Origin: Parasedimentitalea psychrophila
Lineage (GTDB): Bacteria; Pseudomonadota; Alphaproteobacteria; Rhodobacterales; Rhodobacteraceae
Length of the DNA stretch: 64,000 nt
Direction of reading: 5' to 3'
NCBI RefSeq assembly: GCF_030285785.1
Contig: NZ_CP127247.1
Location: 2,999,501-3,063,500 of the forward strand
Below the pieces are notes generated by a model that worked only from the letters and a program-made list of their open reading frames with translations, ran no database searches and had not been told where the DNA came from. Shown here piece by piece: positions 18,011-27,770 of the stretch (the stretch's first letter is position 1; the number at the start of each line of letters is the position of its first letter). The translations under genes and the position numbers were made by a program.

Positions 18011-18310
18011 AGTTAGCCCCCAGGGCGCGCCGACATGACGCGAACGGCCCTAATCGGACCTTCGTGCTGTACGCGGCGAACGGCTGGTTCGAGCCCTTGG
18101 TGTCGAATACAGCAACGCAGTAATTCTGCAAAGACGGAGGGTTTTCGATCCTTCGCTGCACTGACAACTGATGTCAACACAGCCCACATTCCTGACCTTG
18201 GTCAAATCAATTCAATCGACCTATCCAGCCCAGCGTCTACATTGACGATGAGCCGCCAGTGCGGCTGTGACGGTGCCAGCAGGATTCCTCTGACACGGCG
18301 TTCTGGAAAG

Positions 18311-19339
18311 TCAGGGATTCGGTGTTGGAACGTGCTCGGCGAGAATGTTCTCAGCCTTCAGCTCGGCCCAAAAATCCTGGGGGATGTCATGCGCCATCGC
18401 ATTGATGTTTTGTGCCTGCTGTTCCGGAGAGATGGCGCCGGGAATAACCGAAGCCACGTTGGGGTGTCCAAGCGGAAATTGCAGCGCGGCAGCCGCCAGG
18501 GGAATTTCGTGGCGCTTGCAAACCTCTTCGATACGCCGGACGCGCTTTATTGGCCCGTCTGTTGCCGGTTGGTAGTTGTACATCGCGCCGTCAACGGCGC
18601 CAGTTGCCAGGATTCCGGAGTTATATACGCCTCCGATGACAAATCCCATGCCACGCTCGGCTGCGGCGGCCATTTCGGTATCCAGAACATCGTGGTCCAG
18701 CAATGTATAGACCAGAGCCAGCAGGAAAAAATCCAAATCAACGCAGTCCATGAATTGTTGCATGGTGCCCTTTTGGTTGATACCTGCGCCGATACCTCCG
18801 ATGAGTTTCTGATCCTTCAGGTCGCGCAAGGCGCGATATCCCGATGTATAGAGTTGCGCCATATAGGCGTTGACCTTGGCATCGGACTCGAGATGCCAAT
18901 GGTCGAGATCATGGATCAGAAGAAGATCAATATAAGTGGTCCCAAGGCGTTGAATACTGTCCTCATAAGACCGCATAATCCCGTCATAGGTATAGTCGCG
19001 ACGGTGTTCAAAGGACAAACCACCGATCCAGGGAGACCGGTCCCAAGTGTCCGGATCTTTGGGGAGCGACAACAAGCGTCCGACCTTGCTCGACAACACA
19101 AACTGGTCGCGCGGGCGGCTACGCAGCGCGTGACCGAGGCGCAGTTCACTCAGGCCACGTCCGTACCACGGCGACGTGTCAAAATATCTGATACCGGATT
19201 CCCAAGCCTCTTTGACTGTGTCCTGAGCTTGGTCTTCCGGCAGAGGTCCCCGAAGCTCGCCAACCCCAGCGCCGCCAAAGCCCAACTGGGTCAGGGATAC
19301 CGAGGTGGTTCCGAGGTGCCGTTTTTCAAAAGGGTTCAC
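18311..19339 (-). CDS. Aldo/keto reductase, aldose 1-dehydrogenase type
   Basis: A 342-aa aldo/keto reductase. The catalytic tetrad is visible: D54 and Y59 in YFDTSPWYGRG, K85 in SSKVGRLL, H143 in LLIHDLD. The overall pattern fits the group that includes L-fucose/D-threo-aldose 1-dehydrogenase and pyridoxal 4-dehydrogenase rather than classical aldose reductases. Its start overlaps the stop of the upstream enolase-superfamily gene by 4 bp (19336-19339), so both are co-translated. Oxidation of an aldose to its lactone followed by acid dehydration by the partner is the simplest reading of the pair. Confidence 0.87.
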   Translation of the reverse strand: MNPFEKRHLGTTSVSLTQLGFGGAGVGELRGPLPEDQAQDTVKEAWESGIRYFDTSPWYGRGLSELRLGHALRSRPRDQFVLSSKVGRLLSLPKDPDTWDRSPWIGGLSFEHRRDYTYDGIMRSYEDSIQRLGTTYIDLLLIHDLDHWHLESDAKVNAYMAQLYTSGYRALRDLKDQKLIGGIGAGINQKGTMQQFMDCVDLDFFLLALVYTLLDHDVLDTEMAAAAERGMGFVIGGVYNSGILATGAVDGAMYNYQPATDGPIKRVRRIEEVCKRHEIPLAAAALQFPLGHPNVASVIPGAISPEQQAQNINAMAHDIPQDFWAELKAENILAEHVPTPNP

Positions 19340-20556
19340 TGCTTGGGTCCTTCATTCAGTTTGGACACCCTTACGCGGGCATCGCTGCGCTTGAGCACAT
19401 CGGGATTGAGCGCCATGCCCAATCCCGGCCCGTCAGGCGCGCTGATATGGCCGTTCTTCACCGGCGGCAGAGCCGTCACCAGATCTTGATACCAATCATA
19501 GTAGAAAGCCCGGACCATTTCCTGGATATAGGTATTGGGCGCATGCAGGGCCATATGGGTTGAGACACACAGCGCGACCGGACCTGTACAGTCGTGCCCG
19601 GTAAACGGCAGGCCGTGCGTGTCGCAATACGAAGCAACCTTGCGCGCTTCGGTCAATCCGCCACCCCAGACAATATCCATGATGACAAGGCCGAGATCAC
19701 TCTTTTCGATCAGATCGCGATACTGCGCCCGCCCGCCGAGAAGTTCACCAACCGCGATCGGTGTTTCCGAAACTTCTGTGATTTTCCCCACATTTCCAAG
19801 GTGATCCATGCGAACCGGGTCCTCGATCCATGCCAGATCAAAATCCCTGAGGGCATGGCAGATTTTCTTCGCCGTTGGCACATTCCAGAGAGAATGAAGC
19901 TCGCACATGATGTCTATCTTGTCCCCGACAGCGGCCCGGATTTTCTCGAACGGGACAAGGGCTGTTTTCAGGTCTTGAGTTGAGATATGGGTGCCGCCGT
20001 GGGCTTCGGCCGCGAAATCGAACGGCCAGATCTTCATACCGGTAATGCCCATTTCCAAGAGGCTTTCCGCGACCTCATCAGCCCGGTTGAGAAAGCCTTC
20101 AAGATCTTCATAGGGTCGTTCAACTGCCGCCGCATTGATCCCGAAATTGGCCGAAACCTGGGCCGCAGCCTTGCGGACGTATTGATAGCCCGCACAGGTA
20201 TTATAGACGCGAACTTTGTCGCGCGAGGCGCCGCCGAGCAGTTGGTAAATCGGTTGGTTGCTATAATGCCCCCAAAGATCCCACAGCGCGATATCGACGG
20301 CGGATGTCGCGCGCATCTCGGCCCCAGAGCCGCCACGACCGGTATATCCGGTCATCCGATGCGAATGGCGCTCGATGTCGAGGGCATTTTTACCCAGCAA
20401 GTAGGGCGCAATGAATTCGTGGACATGCGCTTCGACCGCATCCACGCCAAAAAAGGTTTCGCCCAATCCGATCAAGCCCTGGTCAGTTTTGATATGCACC
20501 CAGAGAAGGTTGGGATGCTCTTCAAGGCTAACGGTTTCTACCTCGGTGATCTTCAT
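19336..20556 (-). CDS. Mandelate racemase/muconate lactonizing family protein (sugar acid dehydratase-like)
   Basis: A 406-aa enolase-superfamily enzyme with N-terminal capping domain and C-terminal barrel. Metal ligands are seen as E219 (CELHSLW), E245 (WIEDPVR) and E271 (AVGELLGG); H321 in FTGHDCTGPV is the likely catalytic base, with K175 in GMKIWPFD on the opposite face. The length and H-D-C pattern suggest an acid-sugar dehydratase. It is first in an operon with the aldo/keto reductase. A LysR regulator lies 885 bp upstream in the opposite direction. Substrate not determinable by eye. Confidence 0.87.
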   Translation of the reverse strand: MKITEVETVSLEEHPNLLWVHIKTDQGLIGLGETFFGVDAVEAHVHEFIAPYLLGKNALDIERHSHRMTGYTGRGGSGAEMRATSAVDIALWDLWGHYSNQPIYQLLGGASRDKVRVYNTCAGYQYVRKAAAQVSANFGINAAAVERPYEDLEGFLNRADEVAESLLEMGITGMKIWPFDFAAEAHGGTHISTQDLKTALVPFEKIRAAVGDKIDIMCELHSLWNVPTAKKICHALRDFDLAWIEDPVRMDHLGNVGKITEVSETPIAVGELLGGRAQYRDLIEKSDLGLVIMDIVWGGGLTEARKVASYCDTHGLPFTGHDCTGPVALCVSTHMALHAPNTYIQEMVRAFYYDWYQDLVTALPPVKNGHISAPDGPGLGMALNPDVLKRSDARVRVSKLNEGPKQ

Positions 20557-20756
20557 GGTTTGGTTTCCTGTCAGCAGCCGGTCTGATTGGTCAAAATTGA
20601 CTGTAGATTCATAACTGCCTTTTGTCCCAAGCGGTTAATGTTTTCTGAAACCGGTGGCCGGTAGACCTTTCAACGCAACAAAGGGACATTGGAATTCTTG
20701 GGCGAGAAGCACAATTGCAGAATTTGGTTTGGCTATGAAGGAAGGGCAAATATGGG

Positions 20757-20960
20757 CCGTGAACGCCATAGTCCGCTATACGACCCAACGGCAGCAATAT
20801 GCGCTTTTGAGACATCGGTGCCAAGCGCAGCGAAGGTCGGCAATCCGCCCTTTGTGCTCCATATGCCGCGTCATGCTGCACCCAGTACGAATGTCGTAGA
20901 AGGGCTGAGAGCCGCCGTTAGACGAGTTTGTCACGAACGGCAGGTCAGGGCCGTTCGCTA
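20757..20960 (-). repeat. Dispersed intergenic repeat, inverse copy
   Basis: Read on the minus strand: CGAACGGCCCTGACCTGCC, then GTGACAAACTCG, CTTCTACGACATTCGTACTG, GGTGCAGCATGACGCGGC, AAAGGGCGGATTGCCGACC, TTCGCTGCGCTTGGCACC and GCATATTGCTGCC. This mirrors the layout of the plus-strand copies. The rest of 20557-21441 contains no gene; the AT-rich 21300-21440 probably holds the LysR gene promoter. Confidence 0.6.
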
Positions 20961-20967
20961 CATTTAT

Positions 20968-21072
20968 GGGCGCGTGAAGTGCCCCAATTTCTGCCCATGC
21001 ATATATCGAATAGAAGGGCGGTGAGCCGATATTCGCTGCGATCTGCACCGACGTCTGCTGAGCGGACAATCC
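20968..21072 (+). repeat. Dispersed intergenic repeat, copy
   Basis: GCCCCAATTTCTGCCCATGC, then GAATAGAAGGGCGGTGAGCC, ATATTCGCTGCGATCTGCAC, CGACGTCTGCTGAGCGGAC. Lies 8 bp from an inverse copy, so the two could pair as a large hairpin. Confidence 0.6.
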
Positions 21073-21441
21073 TGCATTCAGCGAGTTCCCAAATGGAACC
21101 AAAAGCACACTCGTCCCAAGACGGTCTACACGCTTGATAAAGGTCGTTAAAACGGAACCTCAGGCATCTTTGGTGTGTTAGATATGGGCTAGCCTTGAGG
21201 TCGCTGGAGACGGCGCGCAACGGCGACAACAACGCGATAGGACAATTCGGAAATCATCATCGACAGGGCAGTCGACCGCTCGGGGTATTGGTTGATCGGG
21301 TGGTTCATTTTTTTGTCTCCTGGCTGGGGGATGATATGTGGTTGATAATTTCTGTTAGCCTCTTCTGGACATTTTCCACAAACGATGTTTTTTACGTCTA
21401 AGGATTAGTTTTTCTTAACCGTCGCATTCTCGGAGATTTAT

Positions 21442-22359
21442 ATGCGTCGCCTACCGCCCCTAAAGTCTTTGCAAGCCTTCGAGGTAGCTGCAAGATGGTT
21501 GAGTTTTTCTAAGGCAGCGGAGGAGCTGTTCGTAACACCTGCCGCGGTCAGCCTGCAAATCAAGCAATTGGAGAGCTATCTCGGCGTCGTCCTCTTTCGT
21601 CGTATGACACGGGCGGTTCAATTGACTGAAGAGGCCAGGGCGGTCTTGCCATTGGTCACAGAAGGGTTTGACAAGCTAGCAGAAGCGGTTGACCGGCTGG
21701 CTCAGAACGAGGCGTCGGGCCTTTTGACAGTCAGTTGTGTCCCCACCTTCGCAGTCAAATGGTTGCTCCCGAGATTGCCTCATTTCTCCAGTCTTTATCC
21801 CGATATCGATGTGCGGTTGGATGCATCCCTGGAAACCCGGGATTTTGATCGTGACGGTATCGACGTTGGTATTCGCCTCGGGATGGGGGATTACCCCGGA
21901 CTGGAGGTGACGCGTATTCTTGGCGAGGAAGTCAGCCCGGCTTGTAGTCCGAAAATTCTGACTGATAATAAACCCTTGCGCACCCCGGACGACTTGAAGC
22001 ATCATCGCCTGATTCACGTAGATTGGGGCAAGATGACGATACAAATACCGGATTGGCACATGTGGACCAAGGCAGCCGGTGTCGAAGGTGTCAAAGTGAA
22101 CCACGGCCCCCGTTTTACGATCGAAAGCATGGCGATCGAAGCAGCAATAAACGGGGATGGTGTTGCCCTGATTAGCCATTCTGCGATTGCTGGAGAGTTG
22201 AAGGCGGGCCGGTTGGTCAGGCCCTTTGATCTCACCTTGCGGACGGATATGGGCTATTGGTTAGTCTGCCCCCTGGGACGCAGGCGCCAAATGAAAGTTA
22301 ATGCATTCTGCGAATGGCTGCTGGCTGAAGCTGAAAGCGACAGGACGGGAATTGCTTAG
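21442..22359 (+). CDS. LysR-family regulator, GcvA-like
   Basis: A 305-aa transcription factor. Residues 6-65 form the LysR winged helix-turn-helix (LKSLQAFEVAARWLSFSKAA, then LFVTPAAVSLQIKQLESYLG, LFRRMTRAV), followed by a type 2 periplasmic-binding-like effector domain containing SLETRDFDRDGIDVGIRLG, typical of the GcvA/AmpR branch. It faces the aldose dehydrogenase/dehydratase operon across a long repeat-rich gap and may control it. The next segment, 22360-22530, holds nothing recognised. Confidence 0.85.
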   Translation: MRRLPPLKSLQAFEVAARWLSFSKAAEELFVTPAAVSLQIKQLESYLGVVLFRRMTRAVQLTEEARAVLPLVTEGFDKLAEAVDRLAQNEASGLLTVSCVPTFAVKWLLPRLPHFSSLYPDIDVRLDASLETRDFDRDGIDVGIRLGMGDYPGLEVTRILGEEVSPACSPKILTDNKPLRTPDDLKHHRLIHVDWGKMTIQIPDWHMWTKAAGVEGVKVNHGPRFTIESMAIEAAINGDGVALISHSAIAGELKAGRLVRPFDLTLRTDMGYWLVCPLGRRRQMKVNAFCEWLLAEAESDRTGIA

Positions 22360-22530
22360 GGACAAATTCTGAGCAAACCCAGATGGAAGCGATCAGAGTT
22401 GTCGAAATTGCAAGGATCGAACAAGGTCCGGAGTCGGCGCTTTACATCAAAGTAGGTGCTATGCAGGGGCCATCCACACATGCCGTTGGACGCAATCTGG
22501 TCGAGTCCGGTCAGGGTCGAAGTACCAGTA

Positions 22531-23066
22531 TCACTGAACCCTGTGACGGTCTGGAAGGCCCGCTAAACTGCCGCAGACTCCGTGAACAACGAAGGTCACT
22601 TCACCTATAGGCAAGCCCATCCGCATCGACAACTCGACGTTGACATAACTGTCTATCACGGGCCGGGGAGGGCGGTGCGGAGTAAGCTCGGGTCGACCCC
22701 AAACTAATCTCAATGACCGCGGTCTGGCCCCGAAAGCCTGTTCAGCTGACGGCGCTAGTTTTCGATACGATCCGAGATTTCCTTGCATGCGATTTCCATG
22801 GCGGGCCGAAGCGCATCCAACGATGGCCGAGTATATCTCTGCCCGGTTATCGACAGCGGCGTATGGTTCAGCAACCGACCAACGATCTCTTCCAGAACTC
22901 CAGCTTCCATCGGACTGTCGCAAATGTCCTGCGATGCATGTGTGGGTTGAATTTGAGCCTTTCCGGCTTGGTGATGTGCCCTGCCACCGATTTTGGAGAC
23001 GGAAACACCCATTGACGGCTGAGAGGGCGCAGCGGCGCCAGGATCTCATGGTGTACCTGCAGGATA
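22531..23066. repeat. 536-bp direct repeat, copy A (integrase 3' end plus flank)
   Basis: From TCACTGAACCCTGTGACGG to TGCAGGATA this stretch is repeated at 52751-53286 in the same orientation with the same length and, by eye, more than 90% identity. It covers the last 100 or so codons of the integrase pseudogene and about 220 bp beyond its stop. The span between the copies is 29.7 kb. Confidence 0.85.
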
Positions 23067-23830
23067 GGTAGATCAAAACTCCGGCCGTTCTTCGTCATGG
23101 GAAGGTGGATCCGATCTTCCTGGATTTGCTTCCATTGAAGAGTAAGTGCCTCGGTTTTTCTAAGACCGGTAAACAGTAGAAGTTCAAAGAAAACGCGATG
23201 AATTGGGTTGTTCAGATCGTCGATTGTTTGCCGCCATTCCTTCAAGTCGCCAATGATCCGGCCATCCGGTGTTTCTTCAAACCACTCAATAGCCATCGTA
23301 GGGCACTCAGCCAGATCGTAGGTCCGGCGCGCATGGTTGTAGATTGTCCGGAAACTGCGCAGAACATGATTTGCACCAGATGGCGTCTTGGCCATGTCCT
23401 GGTGGCGACGCACCAGCATCGCCTTGCTGATCTCGTCCAGGGGCAACCGCATCCAATCCTTGAGGTGTCGCTCCAGTTGGGTACGTGTTCCGCTCTTGTG
23501 GGTCTCTGACCGAAGTTTTGGGCGCGCAAGATACAGGTCCATCGCAGCCTCAAGAGTGGGTGCTCCGATTTGCGCCACTTTCCCAGCGCCTCTGCCCATC
23601 TCCAGAGCGAAACCAAGGGCGGTCTGCCGCGCAGCTTGCGCCGAGATGATCGGGAACCGGCCGATCAAAATGCGCTTGGTCTGGCCGCCAATATCTTTCT
23701 GGAAATACCAGGTCTTGGACCGCTTCCCCACGAAGAGCACGAGGCCTTTGATTTCGGCATCCCAGTATTTGTCGGTACCGGCTTTTGCATGAGGTAATTT
23801 CTTGGCAAATGTCTCTGTGAGCTTCGGCAT
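22755..23830 (-). pseudogene. P4-type tyrosine integrase, frameshifted near the 3' end
   Basis: A phage-satellite integrase of about 358 residues. It starts with the DUF4102-like arm-binding domain (WDAEIKGLVLFVGKRSKTWY, FQKDIGGQTKRILIGRFP), followed by the core-binding region and the catalytic domain: first R in FTGLRKTEALTLQW, HxxR in NPHMHRRTF, then H in GRLLNHTPLS and the nucleophile Y in GQRYTRPS. Near 22918 the frame changes (after FATV), so R-H-R are separated from H-Y in two frames. The same frameshift exists in the partial copy at 52975-53286. It probably belonged to the same satellite as the AlpA and VapE-like genes. Confidence 0.85.
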
Positions 23831-24236
23831 ATCTTTGTCGGGTTTTTGTAGGTAATGGTACGCAACTGGGTGCTACCCCATGCAATCAGATGCGATACAA
23901 AAGTCAACAAAAAGAAAGACTAAGTAGTTCAGTGATACGCCGCGAAACTCAGGATCTTTGTTTGGAAGGCTGAGGTCTTACGATTACACAACGCCCGCTC
24001 TACAGTTTCAGGATCAATTTCATAGACTTTAGGAGGTCAAGAGGCCTTTCACCGCAAAATGGTTGCAGCGTTGAACCACTGCCAAAGCATGACATCTGCC
24101 GGGTATTGCGCAAATGGCTTGGATATCAAAATTTGGCTACCTTTGTCTTCAAGGTAGTTGTCGAATGCGAATGGAGTTCGTCCCTGATCCAGGACATTGC
24201 GGTACTTTACCCCTGTCCATGAAAGGGGCACCAAAT
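23831..24236. other. Gene-free region upstream of the integrase
   Basis: No gene or RNA recognised. It holds the presumed integrase promoter. No tRNA-like sequence that would serve as attachment site is seen here. Confidence 0.4.
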
Positions 24237-25070
24237 GGGACGACAGCGACGGAAATATACGGACGATTATAAGGCTGCGGCAGTTGAATGACTTTATGAG
24301 CCTAGTGCGACGCAGGGTAGCGTGTCGAGCGAGCTTGGGATCACCGGCACACAGCTGAAGACGTGGCGGCTTGAGGTAGAGACGTTTGGTTCAACAGAAG
24401 CCAAACGCCGTCAGAAGGCGGATGCGATTGAACTGGTCCGCCTTCGCAAAGAGAACAAGCGTCTTGCTGAGAAAGTGGCGATTTTGGATTGAGCCGGAAC
24501 GGGGACCGATCCGGGGACCGATCCGGGGGATCGTTATCCCGGTGAAAGCATCCGCTTTTTTCGCAACGAGGGCGGTGAAACCATCCCTCTCGGGACATCG
24601 CCTTGCAATGCCCTGCCGGGCAGCGGACGAACAAGCACAGCTTCGTCACGGCCCACAAAGCGCAATATGCGGTTTCCACATTATGCCGACACCTCAAGAT
24701 ATCCCGAAGTTGGTTCTATGGCTTTCTGACCAGTCAGGACACCCGCGATCAGCGGCTTGTCATCCGTGAAGCGCGGGATCTGGAGTTGCTGCCAAAGATA
24801 AAGGCGTTTTTCAAAGCCAGCGGGAAATGCTATGGGTCCAAGCGCATTCATCAGGATCTAATGGCTGATGGTGAGATCGCTTCTGAGCGGCGTGTGGCGA
24901 TAATAATGAAAGAAAACAAGGTGTCTCCGCTTCTGCGTAAGCGCCGAAAGCCCAAAACCACTGACAGCAAACACGACATGAAGCCTTCACCAAATCTACT
25001 GGAGCAGAAGTTCAACTGCCAGACGCCCAACACCGTTTGGCTGGCGGATATTACCTATATCGACACTCGG
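24237..25070 (+). pseudogene. IS3-family element remnant (OrfA and OrfB), interrupted by the 1192-bp IS
   Basis: OrfA begins MGRQRRKYTDDYKAAAVE, meets an in-frame TGA, then continues SVSSELGITGTQLKTWRLE and a coiled coil (VRLRKENKRLAEKVAIL). OrfB follows in part: KHSFVTAHKAQYAVSTLCRH, GKCYGSKRIHQDL, ending at NTVWLADITYIDTR, where the second IS copy is inserted at 25071. A 41-bp palindromic element sits in the OrfB start (24585-24625), and a 12-bp direct duplication (CCGGGGACCGAT twice) lies near 24500. Just beyond the IS, at 26268-26320, a short transposase tail (LKMAA then stop) remains, and is repeated at 36305-36355. Confidence 0.8.
24585..24625 (+). repeat. Short two-hairpin element in an IS3 OrfB (41 bp)
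   Basis: CCCTCTCGG, imperfect inverted repeat CATCGC/GCAATG with loop CTT, then CCTGCCGGGCAG and CG. It separates the transposase coding sequence GTGAAACCAT from GACGAACAAGCACAGC. Confidence 0.75.
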
Positions 25071-25106
25071 TAATCCCCCATTTTTAACAGGGGGCGGTCG
25101 TAGAAT

Positions 25107-25934
25107 TTACGCGGCCATTTTCAGTTTCATTGCGGGTGTGATGCCGCCGAGGCCCATATTCGGGCGGTCATTATTGTAAGTCCATAGCCATTGTGTGGCA
25201 AAGTCCTGTGCCTCCTCTATGTTTTCGATGATATGTTGGTCCAACCATTCATGCCTGACGGTGCGATTATAGCGCTCGACGTAAGCGTTCTGCTGCGGCT
25301 TTCCGGGTTGAATGTACTGGATGATAATACCTTGTTTCTCAGCCCATTCCAGCAGCTTACCACTGATGTACTCCGGCCCATTATCGACCCGAATGGTTCC
25401 TGGTTTCCCACGCCATTCAATGATCCGATTAAGGCTGCGAATAACCCGTTCGGCTGGCAAAGAAAAATCGACCTCGATGCCCAAACCCTCGCGGTTAAAA
25501 TCATCCAGCACGTTCAAGAGCCGAAACGCCCGACCATCCCCGAGGCGATCCGCCATGAAGTCCATCGACCAGGTCATGTTCGGGGCGTCCGGCACTGCCA
25601 GCGCATCGGGTTTGTCCCGCTTTAACCGTTTCCGAGGTTTGATCCGCAAGTTCAGTTCCAGTTCGCAGTAAATCCGGTAAACCCTTTTGTGGTTCCACGA
25701 ATGACCTTGCACGTTACGTAGATGCAGGAAACATAGCCCAAACCCCCAAGTCTTCCGTGCGGCCGTCAGCCCAACCAGCAGATCGGCAATCTCTTCGTTC
25801 TCATCGCTCAAGAGCGGGCTGTAACGATAGCACGTCTCACTGACATCAAACGTGCGGCAGGCCAGCGCAATGCTGATACCGTGGCGCGCCACCGCTTTCT
25901 CGGCCAGACCCCGTCGTAAGGCTGGCCGGATCAC
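25107..25934 (-). CDS. IS3-family transposase OrfB (copy 2)
   Basis: A 275-aa DDE transposase identical to the copy at 8469-9296 except for one residue (NAYVERYNR instead of NAYIERYNR next to the catalytic glutamate). Intact reading frame, GTG start in the -1 frame relative to OrfA. Confidence 0.9.
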   Translation of the reverse strand: MIRPALRRGLAEKAVARHGISIALACRTFDVSETCYRYSPLLSDENEEIADLLVGLTAARKTWGFGLCFLHLRNVQGHSWNHKRVYRIYCELELNLRIKPRKRLKRDKPDALAVPDAPNMTWSMDFMADRLGDGRAFRLLNVLDDFNREGLGIEVDFSLPAERVIRSLNRIIEWRGKPGTIRVDNGPEYISGKLLEWAEKQGIIIQYIQPGKPQQNAYVERYNRTVRHEWLDQHIIENIEEAQDFATQWLWTYNNDRPNMGLGGITPAMKLKMAA

Positions 25935-26194
25935 TTTTTTCCCAGGGCTTCCTTCAGTAATTCTGCTTGCATGCTCATCTCGGCATACATCTTTTTCAGC
26001 CGCCGGTTCTCGTCTTCAAGCGCCTTCATTTGGCTGATCATCGACGCGTCCATACCACCGTATTTTGATCGCCATTTGTAGAACGACGCGTTGCTCATCC
26101 CGTGCTCGCGGCACAGCTCCGTTACAGGCACACCGCCTTCGGCTTGGCGTAGGATCGCAAGAATTTGGGGTTCGCTATATCTCGTCATCTTCAT
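25931..26194 (-). CDS. IS3-family transposase OrfA (copy 2)
   Basis: An 87-aa helix-turn-helix plus coiled-coil protein, the same as at 8209-8472 except alanine for serine in the KMYAEMSMQ segment. It carries the same A6G frameshift site before its stop. Confidence 0.9.
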   Translation of the reverse strand: MKMTRYSEPQILAILRQAEGGVPVTELCREHGMSNASFYKWRSKYGGMDASMISQMKALEDENRRLKKMYAEMSMQAELLKEALGKK

Positions 26195-26458
26195 CAAAAT
26201 CTCCTCATGCATTCTGCCGAGAAAATTCTACTTCCACATCCCCTTAGTTTCGGGGGGGATTACCATACAACCTTGAAAATGGCCGCATAGGGTCAATAAC
26301 GAAACTGTCCGGGATCAGGGACGTAGTTCAAGAGTGGGAATATGACGTTCGCTGCCATACGAGATTAAAGGGCGGATTTCTCATGGGGGCCGTTCACCCA
26401 AATATTTGAGTTTTCTTTCGGGCAGTATCCGGCCCGGTCCGTGTTCGGCCTTGCCCAA

Positions 26459-27760
26459 TCAACCGCTTTGCACAACCAGCAATGCGCGTTGGATAGTCCA
26501 GAAACCGGCCACTGCGATGCAAGGCGCGGCTATGCCCCAGCGCGCAACCAGCCAGCGACTGTCACCCAACCGCGACAACAGCCGGAACAGCGGCCAACAA
26601 GCAAGAATAATTAAAAACTGGCCAAGCTCGACGCCGACATTGAATGACAAAAGACTTTGCCAAATGTTGGGTGAATCGACCTGCAAAATTTTGTGCAACA
26701 CAAACGAAAACCCCAACCCGTGTAGGATGCCAATTCCGACGGTGACCGCAAACATTGTTCGCTCAGGAGGCTGGTTCCCCTGCTTCTGTTTCATGGCCAC
26801 AAGGGCCGCAAAAATGATGGACAAGGCAATGCCCAACTCGATTGTGGGGATGAACCATGCACCCGAAGGCACAAACCCGAAGAACCCAAGGCTTAGCGTC
26901 ACACTGTGACCAATTGTAAATCCTGTGGTGCGTGCAAACAGACTTTTGAAGCTTGCTGCACCCAGAGCCAGGCAGATGACAAACAAGACGTGATCCAGAC
27001 CGTCCAGAATGTGCAGCATTCCCTCCTTGACGAAAGTGGCGGCTGCGGCCCAAGGAGAACGTGAGATGGAAATCGGATCTTGCAGCAGGCCCCGCGCCCG
27101 GAAAACCTCGACGCTGCCAGGATAATAATCAAGGATCAGGTTTGCTGTCTTTTCTTGTCCCGGCAGACCTGGATTGAGCGAGCTGGACAGCAGGTAGGAC
27201 GTCGCCTCTCCCTGTTCCGCGAACAAAAAAACCACGTCAACAACTGTATCACCAACATATGTCACAGGAAAATCCTGCGGATAGAGAGTATCCTGAAACG
27301 AGGCTCGGGCCTCGCCCAGAGTAGAAAACGGTGGTTGCCTGGAACCCGGGTACACCCTGACGGTTTCCACAGTTGCCTGCAAAACCACGCCGTTGCTGAC
27401 AAACTGATGGCCGTTTGCCACCAGTTTACCAAGTCCACCAGAGTCAGCACGCAATGCCTCGACATCAAGGTAGTAGACAACATTGCCATCTTCACGGGTG
27501 TTGGTCGTGTAAGGCGCGGGATCCGGCAGGCCGTCTGCCTGTTCTGGGCCAACCAGATTGGCAACGAGATAGGGCATTGGCAGGCGAAGATAGACCCGCA
27601 AGCCATTGCTCAGATGTTCGACATGAATGATGCGCGTGTTCAAGTTCAGTAGGAAATGCGCGATGGCCGGTCCGGACAGCAGCAACAGGGCGCTCAAACA
27701 TGTGGCAAATATGGCGGTCGAATATTTTCCGGGCCAAATACCAAATCCTGCGACCTTCAT
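26459..27760 (-). CDS. HupE/UreJ-type membrane protein with large extracytoplasmic domain
   Basis: A 433-aa protein from the ATG at 27760, which has GAGGAATTC just upstream. A signal peptide (FATCLSALLLLSGPAIA) is followed by about 220 extracytoplasmic residues and then six or seven hydrophobic helices. The membrane part opens with HILDGLDHVLFVICLALG and later IGHSVTLSLGF and GIGILHGLGFSFVL, the histidine/aspartate pattern of the HupE/UreJ family of putative metal (nickel/cobalt) permeases. The start is 10 bp from the stop of the upstream 597-aa gene, so they form a unit. A metal or electron-transfer role is possible; no hydrogenase or urease gene is present. Confidence 0.75.
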   Translation of the reverse strand: MKVAGFGIWPGKYSTAIFATCLSALLLLSGPAIAHFLLNLNTRIIHVEHLSNGLRVYLRLPMPYLVANLVGPEQADGLPDPAPYTTNTREDGNVVYYLDVEALRADSGGLGKLVANGHQFVSNGVVLQATVETVRVYPGSRQPPFSTLGEARASFQDTLYPQDFPVTYVGDTVVDVVFLFAEQGEATSYLLSSSLNPGLPGQEKTANLILDYYPGSVEVFRARGLLQDPISISRSPWAAAATFVKEGMLHILDGLDHVLFVICLALGAASFKSLFARTTGFTIGHSVTLSLGFFGFVPSGAWFIPTIELGIALSIIFAALVAMKQKQGNQPPERTMFAVTVGIGILHGLGFSFVLHKILQVDSPNIWQSLLSFNVGVELGQFLIILACWPLFRLLSRLGDSRWLVARWGIAAPCIAVAGFWTIQRALLVVQSG

Positions 27761-27770
27761 TTGAATTCCT

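Larger units (their letters stand above)
25071..26262 (-). mobile_element. IS3-family insertion sequence, copy 2 (1192 bp)
   Basis: Same length and termini (TAATCCCCC ... GGGGGATTA) as 8141-9332 but inverted. It disrupts another IS3-family transposase gene. The two copies bracket a 15.7-kb segment and could mediate its inversion by homologous recombination. Confidence 0.9.

Noticed and set aside
18035-19489. 484-codon open frame on the plus strand
   Set aside because: Antisense to the aldo/keto reductase; the catalytic tetrad is on the minus strand.
22383-22610. 75-codon frame after the LysR gene resembling the start of a CoA-transferase
   Set aside because: Similarity limited to a few residues; it runs into the 536-bp repeat without any conserved block.
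24490-24520. Short tandem repeat considered as CRISPR-like
   Set aside because: Only two 12-bp units with no spacers; a local duplication inside an IS3 remnant.
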